Below, one piece after another: positions 53,308-61,163 of a DNA stretch of 64,000 bases. The translations under genes and the position numbers were made by a program. The stretch lies in contig OZ241998.1 in NCBI GenBank assembly GCA_965204655.1, positions 248,001 through 312,000 of the forward strand, read 5' to 3'. Positions within the stretch are counted from its first letter, which is position 1; every line of letters begins with the position of its first letter. The notes below the pieces were generated by a model. The model ran no database searches. It saw only the letters and a program-made list of their open reading frames with translations, and was not told the DNA's origin. This DNA comes from CATQHL01 sp965204655 (GTDB taxonomy: Bacteria > Actinomycetota > Acidimicrobiia > Acidimicrobiales > CATQHL01).

Positions 53308-54390
53308 ATGCGAATCGGCTACCTCTTGGACACCAACGCAGGCGGTTACGACCAGCCGGTGCCTGACCCCAGTAATGCCTCGAACACGCTCGATGCGATG
53401 GTGGAGGAGTGCCTCCTAGCCGAACAGGCTGGCTACCACTCGATATGCGTGCCTGACCGCCACAACCGCAGCGAATCCTATTTCGGTTCCCCTTTGAATT
53501 TGCTGATGATTCTGGCGCGTGAGACGAAACGGGTCGCCATCGGCGCCTACTGCCTGGTCAACACCCTCTATCACCCAATGCACGTCGCCGAGCAGTGCGC
53601 CATCATCGATAATCTCTCCCAAGGACGCCTTTTCATGACCTGGGGCAGGGGCTACCACGAGAGATACTGGGGTCAGTTCGGAATCCCCCGCGAGCGCATG
53701 CTCGGCCGGTTCCTGGAAAACGTTCGGATCATTTCGCAGGCGCTCGCCTCAAAGGGAGAACGCTTCAGCGTGGACGGCGATTTTTACTCGGTGAGCGACG
53801 GCCTGCTTACTCCTAACTGCTACCAGCAGCCTCGCTTCCCGTTCTGGGGAGGGGGTCAGTTCCCCCCATCAATCAGACGCAGCGCGGAGTACGCCGAGAG
53901 TTGGACTTGCGACGATTTCCCGATTCTGCGCGACGTTTGGGAGTCGCAGGTCGGCGGTTACAGGGAGGAGGCAGTTGTCCAAGGCAAAGAACCCTTCGTG
54001 GTGTTGATGCGCAACGGCTGGGTGGCTGACACCTTTGAGGCCGCCGCCCGGGAGTTCGGGACTCACTACGTGCAGGAGATGCGTTTCTATTGCACTGCGG
54101 GGATTCTCTCCCACCACCCCGAGTTCGACTCGCCGGAGAAGATAACCCCTGAGAGAGCTCGAGAGCACATAGTGATCGGCTCTCCCGCTCAGTGCCGTGA
54201 GCGTCTAGAGCAGTACTGCGAGGAGTTAGGCGTGCAGTATTTCACCATTCGTCACCGCATGGTTACCGGGCCGAATTTTGAAGCGGCGCGCGAGCAGATT
54301 CTGCGCTTTGGCGAAGAGGTGGTGCAGCCACTGCACAGAAAATACCCGCCCATAGAGCACCCCGCTATTCCGCAGTCTTGTCTTTGGTAG
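53308..54390 (+). CDS. LLM-class flavin-dependent oxidoreductase
   Basis: 360-residue luciferase-like monooxygenase fold. Elements include MVEECLLAEQAGYHSICVPDRHN near the N-terminus, the TIM-barrel segment VAIGAYCLVNTLYHPMHVAEQCAIIDNLS, and RGYHERYWGQFGIPRERMLGR. IVIGSPAQCRERLEQY near the C-terminus is typical of FMN- or F420-dependent members. In a P450-rich catabolic set it may perform a Baeyer-Villiger-like or other oxidation. The cofactor is not decidable by eye. Confidence 0.85.
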   Translation: MRIGYLLDTNAGGYDQPVPDPSNASNTLDAMVEECLLAEQAGYHSICVPDRHNRSESYFGSPLNLLMILARETKRVAIGAYCLVNTLYHPMHVAEQCAIIDNLSQGRLFMTWGRGYHERYWGQFGIPRERMLGRFLENVRIISQALASKGERFSVDGDFYSVSDGLLTPNCYQQPRFPFWGGGQFPPSIRRSAEYAESWTCDDFPILRDVWESQVGGYREEAVVQGKEPFVVLMRNGWVADTFEAAAREFGTHYVQEMRFYCTAGILSHHPEFDSPEKITPERAREHIVIGSPAQCRERLEQYCEELGVQYFTIRHRMVTGPNFEAAREQILRFGEEVVQPLHRKYPPIEHPAIPQSCLW

Positions 54391-54521
54391 TAGGCCTTTG
54401 GTGTCGGCAGCCGTCTCTTCGGGTTGACTTTTAGTCTTGAGACGTCGGAAGGCGTTGGCCAATTGCCTAGGCATCTTCGGCGCAGTTGCGTCTCCGAAGG
54501 ATTGACCTGATATCCTAGAGG

Positions 54522-54539
54522 TTCAAACTAACGTTTGAA
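54522..54539. promoter_or_regulatory. 18-bp inverted repeat operator candidate of the ABC transporter
   Basis: TTCAAACTAACGTTTGAA has perfect 7-bp arms and a 4-base centre, as in TetR/LacI-type operators. A TTGACC (54502-54507) upstream could be a -35, so the repeat would overlap the -10 region of the transporter promoter. Confidence 0.5.
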
Positions 54540-54548
54540 TATGTGGAC

Positions 54549-54597
54549 TGTCGGGGTGACCCGACTTATCATACTTGTCGGGGTGACCCGACTTATC
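54549..54597. repeat. Tandem 22-bp repeats with internal palindromes before the ABC transporter
   Basis: Two identical 22-base copies (54549-54570 and 54576-54597), period 27. Each contains GTCGGG-GTGA-CCCGAC, a 6-bp inverted repeat. They end about 7 bases before the GGAGGAAT ribosome binding site of the substrate-binding protein gene. They may be paired operators, or RNA hairpins in the 5' leader. Confidence 0.7.
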
Positions 54598-54612
54598 GCA
54601 CTGGAGGAATAA

Positions 54613-55872
54613 ATGTTTAACAAAAAGAAAGTTTCATGGCGCATCCTGTCAGTGGTGTTTGCCGTAGCGCTGATCGCTGCCGCCTGTGGCAGCGACGACG
54701 ACGACACGGTTTCCCCGCCGCCTGCCCCTGCGCCGGAGCCTGCGGCGCCGGTTGCTTTGCCTATGGCAGATCCGGTGGACCCTCCTGGCTTGGTAGACAA
54801 GCAGCAGGGCTGGGTGCCCCCTGAAGCCACTGTGGGGAGTGCTCGTGCGTGGCCTACGTCTCAGACGGAGTTGCCGAAACTGACCATCGGCTATCTTCAA
54901 GTCTTAGGAGCGTCCGAAGCCGCTCAGCGGCTTGAATTGACCGCCAAGGACGCCGTTGATTACCTGGATTGGGACTGGGAGTACTGCGACGCTGAAGGTG
55001 TTCCTGACGCCATGCAGAGTTGTCTCGCAGGATTTGTTGCATCCGGAGTGGACGCAATTGTGACCGACGGTACGACCGTGGAAGCCATCGCTGATGTTCT
55101 GCCGTCAGCACGCGAGGCTGGAATCCCCTTCGTGAACACCGGTGGAACGCAAAGCTACTACCACCTTTATGCGGCCTCCTTCAACCCCAACGACCGGGAG
55201 CATGGCCGCCAGTTGGCTCAGTGGATGGTTGACAACACTGATCCCGGACCTGTTCAGGTTTCTAGCGTGAACTTCGCTGCTTGGGGAATCGATCGGGAAA
55301 CCTCTCTCAAGGAGGTCATTGAAGGTACTGGTTTCACCATTGACAACGAGGTAGTGATCAACTTCGCCGATCCCGTGCAGGGTCCGGCGGACGCCGCATC
55401 TACCTGGCTTATCTCGGCGCCGGATTCGGCTGCCTTCTGGCTCACCATCGACGCAGCAGCCCTTGGTGTAGGACCTGTGATCGCTCAGAGGTTCCCAGGG
55501 ATCTCGCCACCAGATCGTCCGATGGTGCTGACTTGGTACGCAAACTGCGCAACCCAGGAGCAGATGAAGGCAGGCGGTGTGGATGTCTCTATTGAAGAGA
55601 ATCTGGAATGGGGCAGTTACGCGGCCATGGACCAGATTGCAGAATACTTTGTCAAGGGCAAGCAGTTCAGCGAAGAGTTGCGCCCCTATTACCTAGACGA
55701 AGACGGCAATCCGGTGCAGTTCTCGGTTTCCTTCACCGTGACCCCTGAAGACCTCGGAGATGAGTGCGATCCGGGCAGAGGGCCTTATCCGGCTCCAGAC
55801 GATCCAGCTTCTGCAGGATTTGTGGACTTCTTTGAGAAGCGTTGGGCTGCGGCCTTCAGCAACATCGGTTAG
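54613..55872 (+). CDS. ABC transporter substrate-binding lipoprotein (sugar-type)
   Basis: 419-residue periplasmic-binding-protein family 1 (Peripla_BP_4-like) protein. The lipoprotein signal has a basic start (MFNKKKVSWR), a hydrophobic stretch and the lipobox IAAAC with the modified Cys at 25, followed by an Asp-rich and then a Pro/Ala-rich tether. The mature domain has SCLAGFVASGVDAIVTDGTT and GIPFVNTGGTQSYYHL. ATG with GGAGGAAT. First gene of a three-part importer (binding protein, permease, ATPase). Substrate unknown; not necessarily a sugar in this catabolic context. Confidence 0.88.
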   Translation: MFNKKKVSWRILSVVFAVALIAAACGSDDDDTVSPPPAPAPEPAAPVALPMADPVDPPGLVDKQQGWVPPEATVGSARAWPTSQTELPKLTIGYLQVLGASEAAQRLELTAKDAVDYLDWDWEYCDAEGVPDAMQSCLAGFVASGVDAIVTDGTTVEAIADVLPSAREAGIPFVNTGGTQSYYHLYAASFNPNDREHGRQLAQWMVDNTDPGPVQVSSVNFAAWGIDRETSLKEVIEGTGFTIDNEVVINFADPVQGPADAASTWLISAPDSAAFWLTIDAAALGVGPVIAQRFPGISPPDRPMVLTWYANCATQEQMKAGGVDVSIEENLEWGSYAAMDQIAEYFVKGKQFSEELRPYYLDEDGNPVQFSVSFTVTPEDLGDECDPGRGPYPAPDDPASAGFVDFFEKRWAAAFSNIG

Positions 55873-55899
55873 TACGAACACCCATCACCTGTGAAGTAG

Positions 55900-55934
55900 A
55901 GGGGGCGCGCCTGTAAAGGGTGCGCCCCTTTTTT
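55900..55934 (+). terminator. Rho-independent terminator after the substrate-binding protein
   Basis: AGGGGGCGC and GCGCCCCTT form a 7-9 bp GC-rich stem around a 13-base loop, followed by TTTTTT (55929-55934). It would let the binding protein be made in excess over the permease and ATPase. Confidence 0.75.
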
Positions 55935-56082
55935 GCGAACGCAATATTCTAGCCTAAAATTCCTATGGCATTGGCGGTTTCCGTGAAAGATTAGCATGTG
56001 TACTCCAGGAGATGCTTCCCTAGGCAATTGAGGCACAAGAGACTAGGCAGGAGTTTTACGAAATCGAATCAAAGGAGAAAGA

Positions 56083-56232
56083 GTGGCTGAAGACGACAAC
56101 GTTTCGATATCTGACATCAAAAAATCCTCCGAACCCCCCCCAGAACGTTTCGCAGAGGCGGAACTCCGGCAAGGCCTGCCGTGGAGAGACTTGACTGCCC
56201 GCTATGGATTGCTAGGTGGATTGCCTTGTTAG
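56083..56232 (+). CDS. Likely original N-terminus of the ABC permease, cut by a 98-base duplication
   Basis: A GTG at 56083 with an excellent AAAGGAG ribosome binding site reads 49 codons (MAEDDNVSISDIKKSS and on to WRDLTARYGLL) to a TAG at 56230. The last part, RDLTARYGLL, is repeated as RDWTARYGLLVVFAG in the true permease frame 98 bases later. Removing those 98 bases would fuse the two into one long permease ORF. So this is more likely the permease start, disrupted by an insertion or mis-assembly, than a separate small gene. Confidence 0.55.
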   Translation: MAEDDNVSISDIKKSSEPPPERFAEAELRQGLPWRDLTARYGLLGGLPC

Positions 56233-57266
56233 GCATTCACCGCATTTATCGTGCGTTGTCGGAGGATCAGCGACGCAAGTTGAGAGACTGGACTGCCCGC
56301 TATGGATTGCTGGTTGTCTTCGCAGGGGTCGTCTTGCTCTTTAAATTGTTGCGCCCCGAAATTTTTCTAACTCAGATCTACGTTCAAACTGTTCTTTTTC
56401 TGCCGTCGTCTTTTGTCCCTTTGCTGCTGTTGGGTGTGGCTCTTACTTTTGTGATGGCGATGGGAGACTTCGATCTCTCATTTGGCAGCATGATGGGCTT
56501 GGCAGCAGGCACCGCGGTGGCCTTGATGGTCTATCATTCTCAACCGGTATGGGTTGCCATGTTGGCGGCATTCGGTGTAGCAGCCGCTGCTGGGCTGCTG
56601 AACGGACTACTCATCGCATACGTGGGGGTTTCTTCTTTTGTAATAACACTGGCCGGTTATGTGGGATTTGAGGGCATCGAACAGCTTTGGACGAATAACC
56701 GTCCGATCACGATTCCTATTGCTCAGGGTGGTGGGCCGGGTGAGTTCCTTTACGGAGATCTGGCGTTCTACGTGGGTCTGGGTCGTAATGTGGAGTGGTG
56801 GGGGCTTGGCAGGCCGGTACTGATTGCATTCGGTATTGCCGTTGCTGCTTGGGTGGTGATGGACCGTACGGAACTCGGACGCTATATGTATGCCATAGGT
56901 GGCAATCAAGAAGCCGCCCGGTTATCTGGGATCCCGGTGGCGCGCATACGCGCTCTGGGGTTCCTCATCGTCGCTCTGATAGCAGCGCTGGTGGGCATTC
57001 TGAGTTCCGGAGGTCTGGCTGGCACACGCCTTAACCTTGGGGAACCCTTTCTTCTAGATGCCTATGCGGCGGTCTTTCTGGGGGCGGCAGTATTCAGACC
57101 AGGGCAGTTCAGCATTCCAGGCACGATCGTTGGGGCGCTCTTTCTGCGTGTGATCGACGTCGGATTGCAGCTAATGCAGATCCGAAACGCCTGGATCAAC
57201 ATTGCCAAGGCCGTGATCTTGATCATCGGGGTTTTAATCAGTCAGATCATGCTGCGTAAGCGCTAG
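56181..57266 (+). CDS. ABC transporter permease (RbsC/XylH type)
   Basis: 361-residue inner-membrane permease of the BPD_transp_2 family. About ten hydrophobic segments follow from FAGVVLLFKLLRPEIFLTQ. AMGDFDLSFGSMMGLAAGTA and LLNGLLIAYVGVSSFVITLAGYVGFEGI are the conserved core, and YMYAIGGNQEAARLSGIPV is the family cytoplasmic loop that contacts the ATPase. The start of this frame (GTG at 56181) has no ribosome binding site. Translation more plausibly began at 56083 before the 98-base duplication; see that entry. The ATPase gene starts 11 bases after the stop. Confidence 0.85.
   Translation: MERLDCPLWIARWIALLGIHRIYRALSEDQRRKLRDWTARYGLLVVFAGVVLLFKLLRPEIFLTQIYVQTVLFLPSSFVPLLLLGVALTFVMAMGDFDLSFGSMMGLAAGTAVALMVYHSQPVWVAMLAAFGVAAAAGLLNGLLIAYVGVSSFVITLAGYVGFEGIEQLWTNNRPITIPIAQGGGPGEFLYGDLAFYVGLGRNVEWWGLGRPVLIAFGIAVAAWVVMDRTELGRYMYAIGGNQEAARLSGIPVARIRALGFLIVALIAALVGILSSGGLAGTRLNLGEPFLLDAYAAVFLGAAVFRPGQFSIPGTIVGALFLRVIDVGLQLMQIRNAWINIAKAVILIIGVLISQIMLRKR
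56184..56311. repeat. 30-bp direct repeats, one mismatch, 98 bases apart, in the permease 5' region
   Basis: Copies at 56184-56213 and 56282-56311 differ at one position (TTGACT versus TGGACT). Both encode RD(L/W)TARYGLL in the same relative frame, but the 98-base offset is not divisible by three, so the frame from the upstream GTG is broken. The 68 bases between the copies show no inverted repeats that would mark a mobile element. Confidence 0.75.
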
Positions 57267-57277
57267 CAGGAGGCAGG

Positions 57278-58849
57278 GTGACCCTTACCGAAACCGCCGG
57301 ACGAACGTTCGGCACCCTCCAGCCTTTCCTCGAGGTCAGGGACATCGTCAAGCGCTACCCGGGCGTCCTGGCGGCAGATCGGGTGTCGCTGGAAATACGC
57401 TCTGCCGAAGTCTTGGGTCTCGTCGGGAAGAACGGGGCAGGCAAGAGCACCATGATCAAAATCCTGGCCGGAGCTGTCCAACCCGACGAAGGCAGTATTT
57501 TTATGGATGGAAAGGAAATCCATCTGCACAATCCGCACGACGCCACTTTGTTTGGAATGTCGTTCGTGCACCAGGAACTCTCGGTCGTGCCCGACCTCTC
57601 CGTGGCGGAGAACGTGGAACTCGGTCTGGGGTATCCAAAACAAGGCGGCGTGCTCGTCGACTTCCGTAAACTGCGCCGTCAATCTAGGGAGGTGCTGGAA
57701 CGCCTTGGAGGCGGAATCCCCCCCAAAGCGCCTATAGGCGGGCTACCTGCCGCCCAGCAGCGCCTCGTGATGATCGCCCGCGCGCTCGTGACCAAGGCGC
57801 GCTTGGTGGTCTTGGACGAGCCCACGGGTTCGCTGACCGTAGAAGAAACAGAGCACCTCTTTTCGGTGATCAAGGATCTCGCCGAGCATGGAGTGGCGGT
57901 GATCTACGTTTCGCACCGTCTAGAGGAGGTGCTCGAAATCACCAACCGCGTGGTGGTTATGCGCGACGGCAGGGTCGTGGACGACCGCCCCACCGAGCAG
58001 TTCGACGCTCAAACCTTAATAGAAGAGATCACCGGAGAAGACGCCGATTCAACCGCCATAGAGCGCAGGCGCAGCCGCGGCATCGGCGGCCCTCCCGAGA
58101 CTCCCTTGAGGTTGGAGGTGGAGGGTCTGGAAGTTGAAGGAAAGGTGCACGACGCCTCCTTCTCACTCCGGCAAGGAGAGATCCTAGGTGTAGCCGGTTT
58201 AGTCGGAGCAGGGCGAACCGAGATGGTGCGAGCCGTGTTCGGCGCCGACCATCGAGACGCCGGCACGATCAAGATGAACGGGCGCGAAGTTACGATTCGC
58301 AAGCCTTCTCACGCCATAGCCGCAGGAATGGTGCTGTTGCCCGAAGACCGTCGGAACCAAGGTCTCATACGAGACTTCAACGTGAGGCGCAACATAACCC
58401 TGGGCACGCTGCGCCAATACCGGGTCAGACGAGGGCTGCCTGTGCCTTCAACGCAGAAAGAGCGGGTCGCCGCCCACTCAGCGGTTAACGACTTAAGCAT
58501 CAAGACCCCCTCGGACTTGACGCCCGCGGCTTGGCTCTCGGGAGGAAACCAGCAGAAACTCATCCTCGGGCGCTGGCTGCGCTCCGGGGCTTCCGTTCTG
58601 ATCTTCGACGAACCCACACAGGGCATAGACGTCGGTGCTAAAGAGGAGGTGTATTCCCTCATGGAGCAACTAGCCGCCGACGGAAAGTCGATCATCTTCA
58701 TCTCCTCCGAGTTCGGTGAACTAGTGGGCGTCTGCCATCGCGTCATCGTCATCCGTGAAGGGCAAATCGCTGGAGAGGCTGCGGGAGACGAGATCACCGA
58801 ACCGCGCCTGCTCGAGCTTTGTTACGGGCAGGCGTCCGAAGCCGCCTGA
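57278..58849 (+). CDS. ABC transporter ATP-binding protein (two NBDs, RbsA/MglA type)
   Basis: 523-residue double ATPase of the sugar importer class. NBD1 has Walker A GKNGAGKST near residue 52 and LDEPTGSLT, but its signature is LPAAQQRLVMIARAL rather than LSxGQ. NBD2 has a degenerate P-loop (GLVGAGRTEMV), the signature WLSGGNQQKLILGRWL and Walker B LIFDEPTQGIDVGAKEE. This asymmetry, with a weak NBD2 P-loop, is usual for the RbsA group. It energises the permease encoded directly upstream. Confidence 0.9.
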   Translation: MTLTETAGRTFGTLQPFLEVRDIVKRYPGVLAADRVSLEIRSAEVLGLVGKNGAGKSTMIKILAGAVQPDEGSIFMDGKEIHLHNPHDATLFGMSFVHQELSVVPDLSVAENVELGLGYPKQGGVLVDFRKLRRQSREVLERLGGGIPPKAPIGGLPAAQQRLVMIARALVTKARLVVLDEPTGSLTVEETEHLFSVIKDLAEHGVAVIYVSHRLEEVLEITNRVVVMRDGRVVDDRPTEQFDAQTLIEEITGEDADSTAIERRRSRGIGGPPETPLRLEVEGLEVEGKVHDASFSLRQGEILGVAGLVGAGRTEMVRAVFGADHRDAGTIKMNGREVTIRKPSHAIAAGMVLLPEDRRNQGLIRDFNVRRNITLGTLRQYRVRRGLPVPSTQKERVAAHSAVNDLSIKTPSDLTPAAWLSGGNQQKLILGRWLRSGASVLIFDEPTQGIDVGAKEEVYSLMEQLAADGKSIIFISSEFGELVGVCHRVIVIREGQIAGEAAGDEITEPRLLELCYGQASEAA

Positions 58850-58868
58850 GCCCGGTTGATCGGGTTTA

Positions 58869-59321
58869 TTGCTGCGGGTGATTCCTCTTAATGAACTTCA
58901 GGAACTCGTGGGTCGGCCCTTGCCCGGGGGCAGTTTCGATCTGGAGCACTACCGCAACTGGCTGACGAACGACGTCCTCGGCGCCCCGCAGCGCAGCGAC
59001 GATTTAGCCCACCCCATGTTCTGCTACTACGCAGCCATGGGTGGCATGGGGCTCTCCATAGCGGAGTTGTTTGATCTAGTGGGTTCCTCCGCTTCCGAGG
59101 GGCCTATGTTCGGGGAATGCGACATGGAGATTTTTGTGCCTTTGCGATCTGACGTGAGCTACTCCGTGCGAGGCGAGATCACCGACGTCAAGCGTAAGCA
59201 GGGGGCATCCATCGGAGTGTTCGACTTAGTCACTTTCCGGTTGGAGATCGTGGAGGGGGACGGCTGCCTAGCCGGCGCGTGCACCAACTCCTTCGTCTTC
59301 CCGAGGCACTCGGCGACTTGA
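58869..59321 (+). CDS. MaoC-like hotdog-fold dehydratase subunit (N-terminal type)
   Basis: 150-residue protein resembling the MaoC N-terminal/FAS1-type dehydratase domain. The HYRNWLTNDVLGAPQRSDDLAHPMFCYYAAM and SEGPMFGECDMEIFVPLRSDV segments match the hotdog pattern. The catalytic D-x4-H hydratase motif is not evident. It begins at a TTG shortly after the ATPase gene and its stop overlaps the next hotdog gene (TTGA). The pair probably forms a heterodimer like ChsH1/ChsH2 or similar enoyl-CoA hydratases. Confidence 0.7.
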   Translation: MLRVIPLNELQELVGRPLPGGSFDLEHYRNWLTNDVLGAPQRSDDLAHPMFCYYAAMGGMGLSIAELFDLVGSSASEGPMFGECDMEIFVPLRSDVSYSVRGEITDVKRKQGASIGVFDLVTFRLEIVEGDGCLAGACTNSFVFPRHSAT

Positions 59322-59737
59322 ACGCTCCCGAAGTCAAGGTCGGAGATGCCATACCCGAGTTGGTGATCGCTTCCGTCGACGCCGAGAAGATGAAGACGAT
59401 GGCGGCGCTTCTGGCCGACCCCAACACCATCCACTGGGACGCAGAGGACGTTCGCAGGCTGGGATTGGGAGACCAGCCGGTGAATCAAGGCCCAAACAAC
59501 ATGGGGTATGTAGTCAACATGCTCATGTCCTGGGCAGGAGGGCCGGCTTCCGTGCGGCGCCTGAAGGTGCGTTTCTTGGGCAACGTCTTCGCCGGAGACA
59601 GGCTGGTCGCCTCAGGTGTGGTTACCGGGGTGAGCGAGTGCCCCGAGGGTCGCGTAGCGGCGTGCGACGTTCTGCTGTGCCGGAACGACGCGGAACCGGT
59701 GTTGCGGGGAACGGCGGAGGTTCTGCTGCCCGCCTAG
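59318..59737 (+). CDS. MaoC-like hotdog-fold dehydratase subunit (C-terminal type)
   Basis: 139-residue protein from the TTG at 59318 that overlaps the previous stop. After NAPEVKVGDAIPELVIASV come LLADPNTIHWDAEDVRRLGLG, where ADPNTIHWD is the D-x4-H-like hydratase motif, and VNQGPNNMGYVVNML. RFLGNVFAGDRLVASGVV is the hotdog strand pattern of MaoC proteins. The catalytic residues sit here, so this is the catalytic half and the preceding gene the scaffold half. It probably hydrates an enoyl-CoA in the side-chain degradation inferred for this cluster. An ATG at 59279 would add 13 residues. Confidence 0.75.
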   Translation: MNAPEVKVGDAIPELVIASVDAEKMKTMAALLADPNTIHWDAEDVRRLGLGDQPVNQGPNNMGYVVNMLMSWAGGPASVRRLKVRFLGNVFAGDRLVASGVVTGVSECPEGRVAACDVLLCRNDAEPVLRGTAEVLLPA

Positions 59738-59912
59738 GGGGAGCTTTTAGCGCAGCGGACACCCCAAAAATGCGCCTGGCTGGGATCAGAGCACGCTCTC
59801 CGATCTCCTTCAAACAACTAGCTAGAGCGCCGCAGATGGAGGAGGCACTTCCCAGTCTGCAGTGAGGTTAGATAGCAGCGGCTGCACATGGAGGAGGTGC
59901 CCGGAGCAGCGG

Positions 59913-61085
59913 TCAGACAGCCCGCTGGCGCTCGCGGGCTAGGACGTAAGGGTAGACGGCGGATTTAGGAGCGCGCGTTTTGCGAATTATTTCGCGGATT
60001 TCAGTCCAGGTGTGCTGAAGTGCCGGCGAGGCAACGTAGTGTCTTGCTCTTTTGTCGCCTTGGGCAGTAAGCAGACCTGCTGAGGCCATGGCCGCCAAGT
60101 CCCTGCTGGCCTGATATTCGCTGAGGTCGTCACCCGTGGAGGGCTTGACGATTTTTACGTAAAAAGATCGCCAGAGACGCCTGCCTCTAGCGGCGTCGCA
60201 TAGGGCTCCGATTGTCCTTTCCGGCAGCCTGAGTTCAGAGGCGATTTGTGAGCATGCGTCCCACAGCGCCTCCGCTTCCAGAATCCTCCTCTTTAAGGTC
60301 AAAGCTTGGCGGTAGTGGGCGGTGAGACAGAACTCAATCCAAGACCGCGCGCTGCGTTTCGGCGACCAAGCACCCGCTGCCACTTCCTCAAGCACCTCGT
60401 AGTAGGCGGCAGTGTTGCGCCCAAGGTATTCCTCGATGCTGGAGAACAAGGGGGAAGGTTCCCCCTCCGACGCTAGGAGAAAGGTTTGCAGACATCGGGC
60501 CATGCGGCCGTTTCCGTCGCTGAAGGGGTGGATGAGGGTCAGATTGAGGTGCCCCATAGCGGCTTTGACCATTGATGGTTCTGCGCTGTCAGAAATATGT
60601 TCAATCAGTTCGTTTAGCAAAGGCTCGAGGAGTTCGCGGTCGGGAGCCTCGTAGACCGTCTCGTTTTCGCTGTTGCTTACCCAGACCGCTCCCCGGCGCC
60701 ACTGCCCGGGGTTCTTGGAGAGGTCATGTTTGAGCATCATGAAGTGCAGCGACTTCAGCAGCGAGATGTCAACTTGCACAGGCTCGGATGCAAGTTGCAG
60801 AACAAACGTAAGTGCGTCGCGGTATCCCGCGATGGCGAGGCGAGTTTCCTCGTTGGCGGAAAGGGGTGGTTCATCGGCGATGATGGCTGCCGTGTCTTCT
60901 ATGGAGGCTGAATATCCCTCAATCTCATTAGAGCCTTGAACGGCTCGAGCGAAGGCGGTTTGGCGAATCCTCCCATACCACCTTCTTGGTTTTGTTAGGT
61001 AGGGCAGCAGGTCGTAGCGAAGAAACTCAATCTGCCCCAAGACGTCTTCGTCCAGTCCAGTCAGTTTGGGCGTTTGGTAAATCAC
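59913..61085 (-). CDS. Fic family protein (AMPylator)
   Basis: 390-residue Fic-domain enzyme that transfers AMP (or another nucleotide) to proteins. The Fic motif HPFSDGNGRMAR is intact near residue 186. An N-terminal inhibitory motif S-x3-E-G (SNEIEG, residues 52-57) fits class II autoinhibited Fic proteins. The N-terminus is Fic_N-like and the C-terminal 100 residues probably hold a winged helix (SEYQASRDLAAMASAGLL). No antitoxin gene is adjacent, as expected for self-inhibited Fic. TAATAT (61098-61093, minus strand) seven bases before the GTG suggests a leaderless start. Confidence 0.9.
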   Translation of the reverse strand: MIYQTPKLTGLDEDVLGQIEFLRYDLLPYLTKPRRWYGRIRQTAFARAVQGSNEIEGYSASIEDTAAIIADEPPLSANEETRLAIAGYRDALTFVLQLASEPVQVDISLLKSLHFMMLKHDLSKNPGQWRRGAVWVSNSENETVYEAPDRELLEPLLNELIEHISDSAEPSMVKAAMGHLNLTLIHPFSDGNGRMARCLQTFLLASEGEPSPLFSSIEEYLGRNTAAYYEVLEEVAAGAWSPKRSARSWIEFCLTAHYRQALTLKRRILEAEALWDACSQIASELRLPERTIGALCDAARGRRLWRSFYVKIVKPSTGDDLSEYQASRDLAAMASAGLLTAQGDKRARHYVASPALQHTWTEIREIIRKTRAPKSAVYPYVLARERQRAV

Positions 61086-61098
61086 ATGCGCGATATTA
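61086..61098 (-). promoter_or_regulatory. Leaderless -10 element of the Fic gene
   Basis: TAATAT on the minus strand (61098-61093) is followed by seven bases and the GTG at 61085. There is no ribosome binding site between. It is the clearest match in the window to the -10 consensus in this leaderless arrangement. Confidence 0.45.
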
Positions 61099-61163
61099 CC
61101 CGAAATGTTGGTAACTTACGCGCATCCTCCGCTAATAAATTATCAGCGTAAAATGCTGACCAA

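Noticed and set aside
59638..59912. Short ORFs and ATGGAGGAGG direct repeat (59836 and 59888) after the MaoC genes
   Set aside because: Tiny reading frames with no support; the repeat contains ribosome-binding-like purines and is probably chance.
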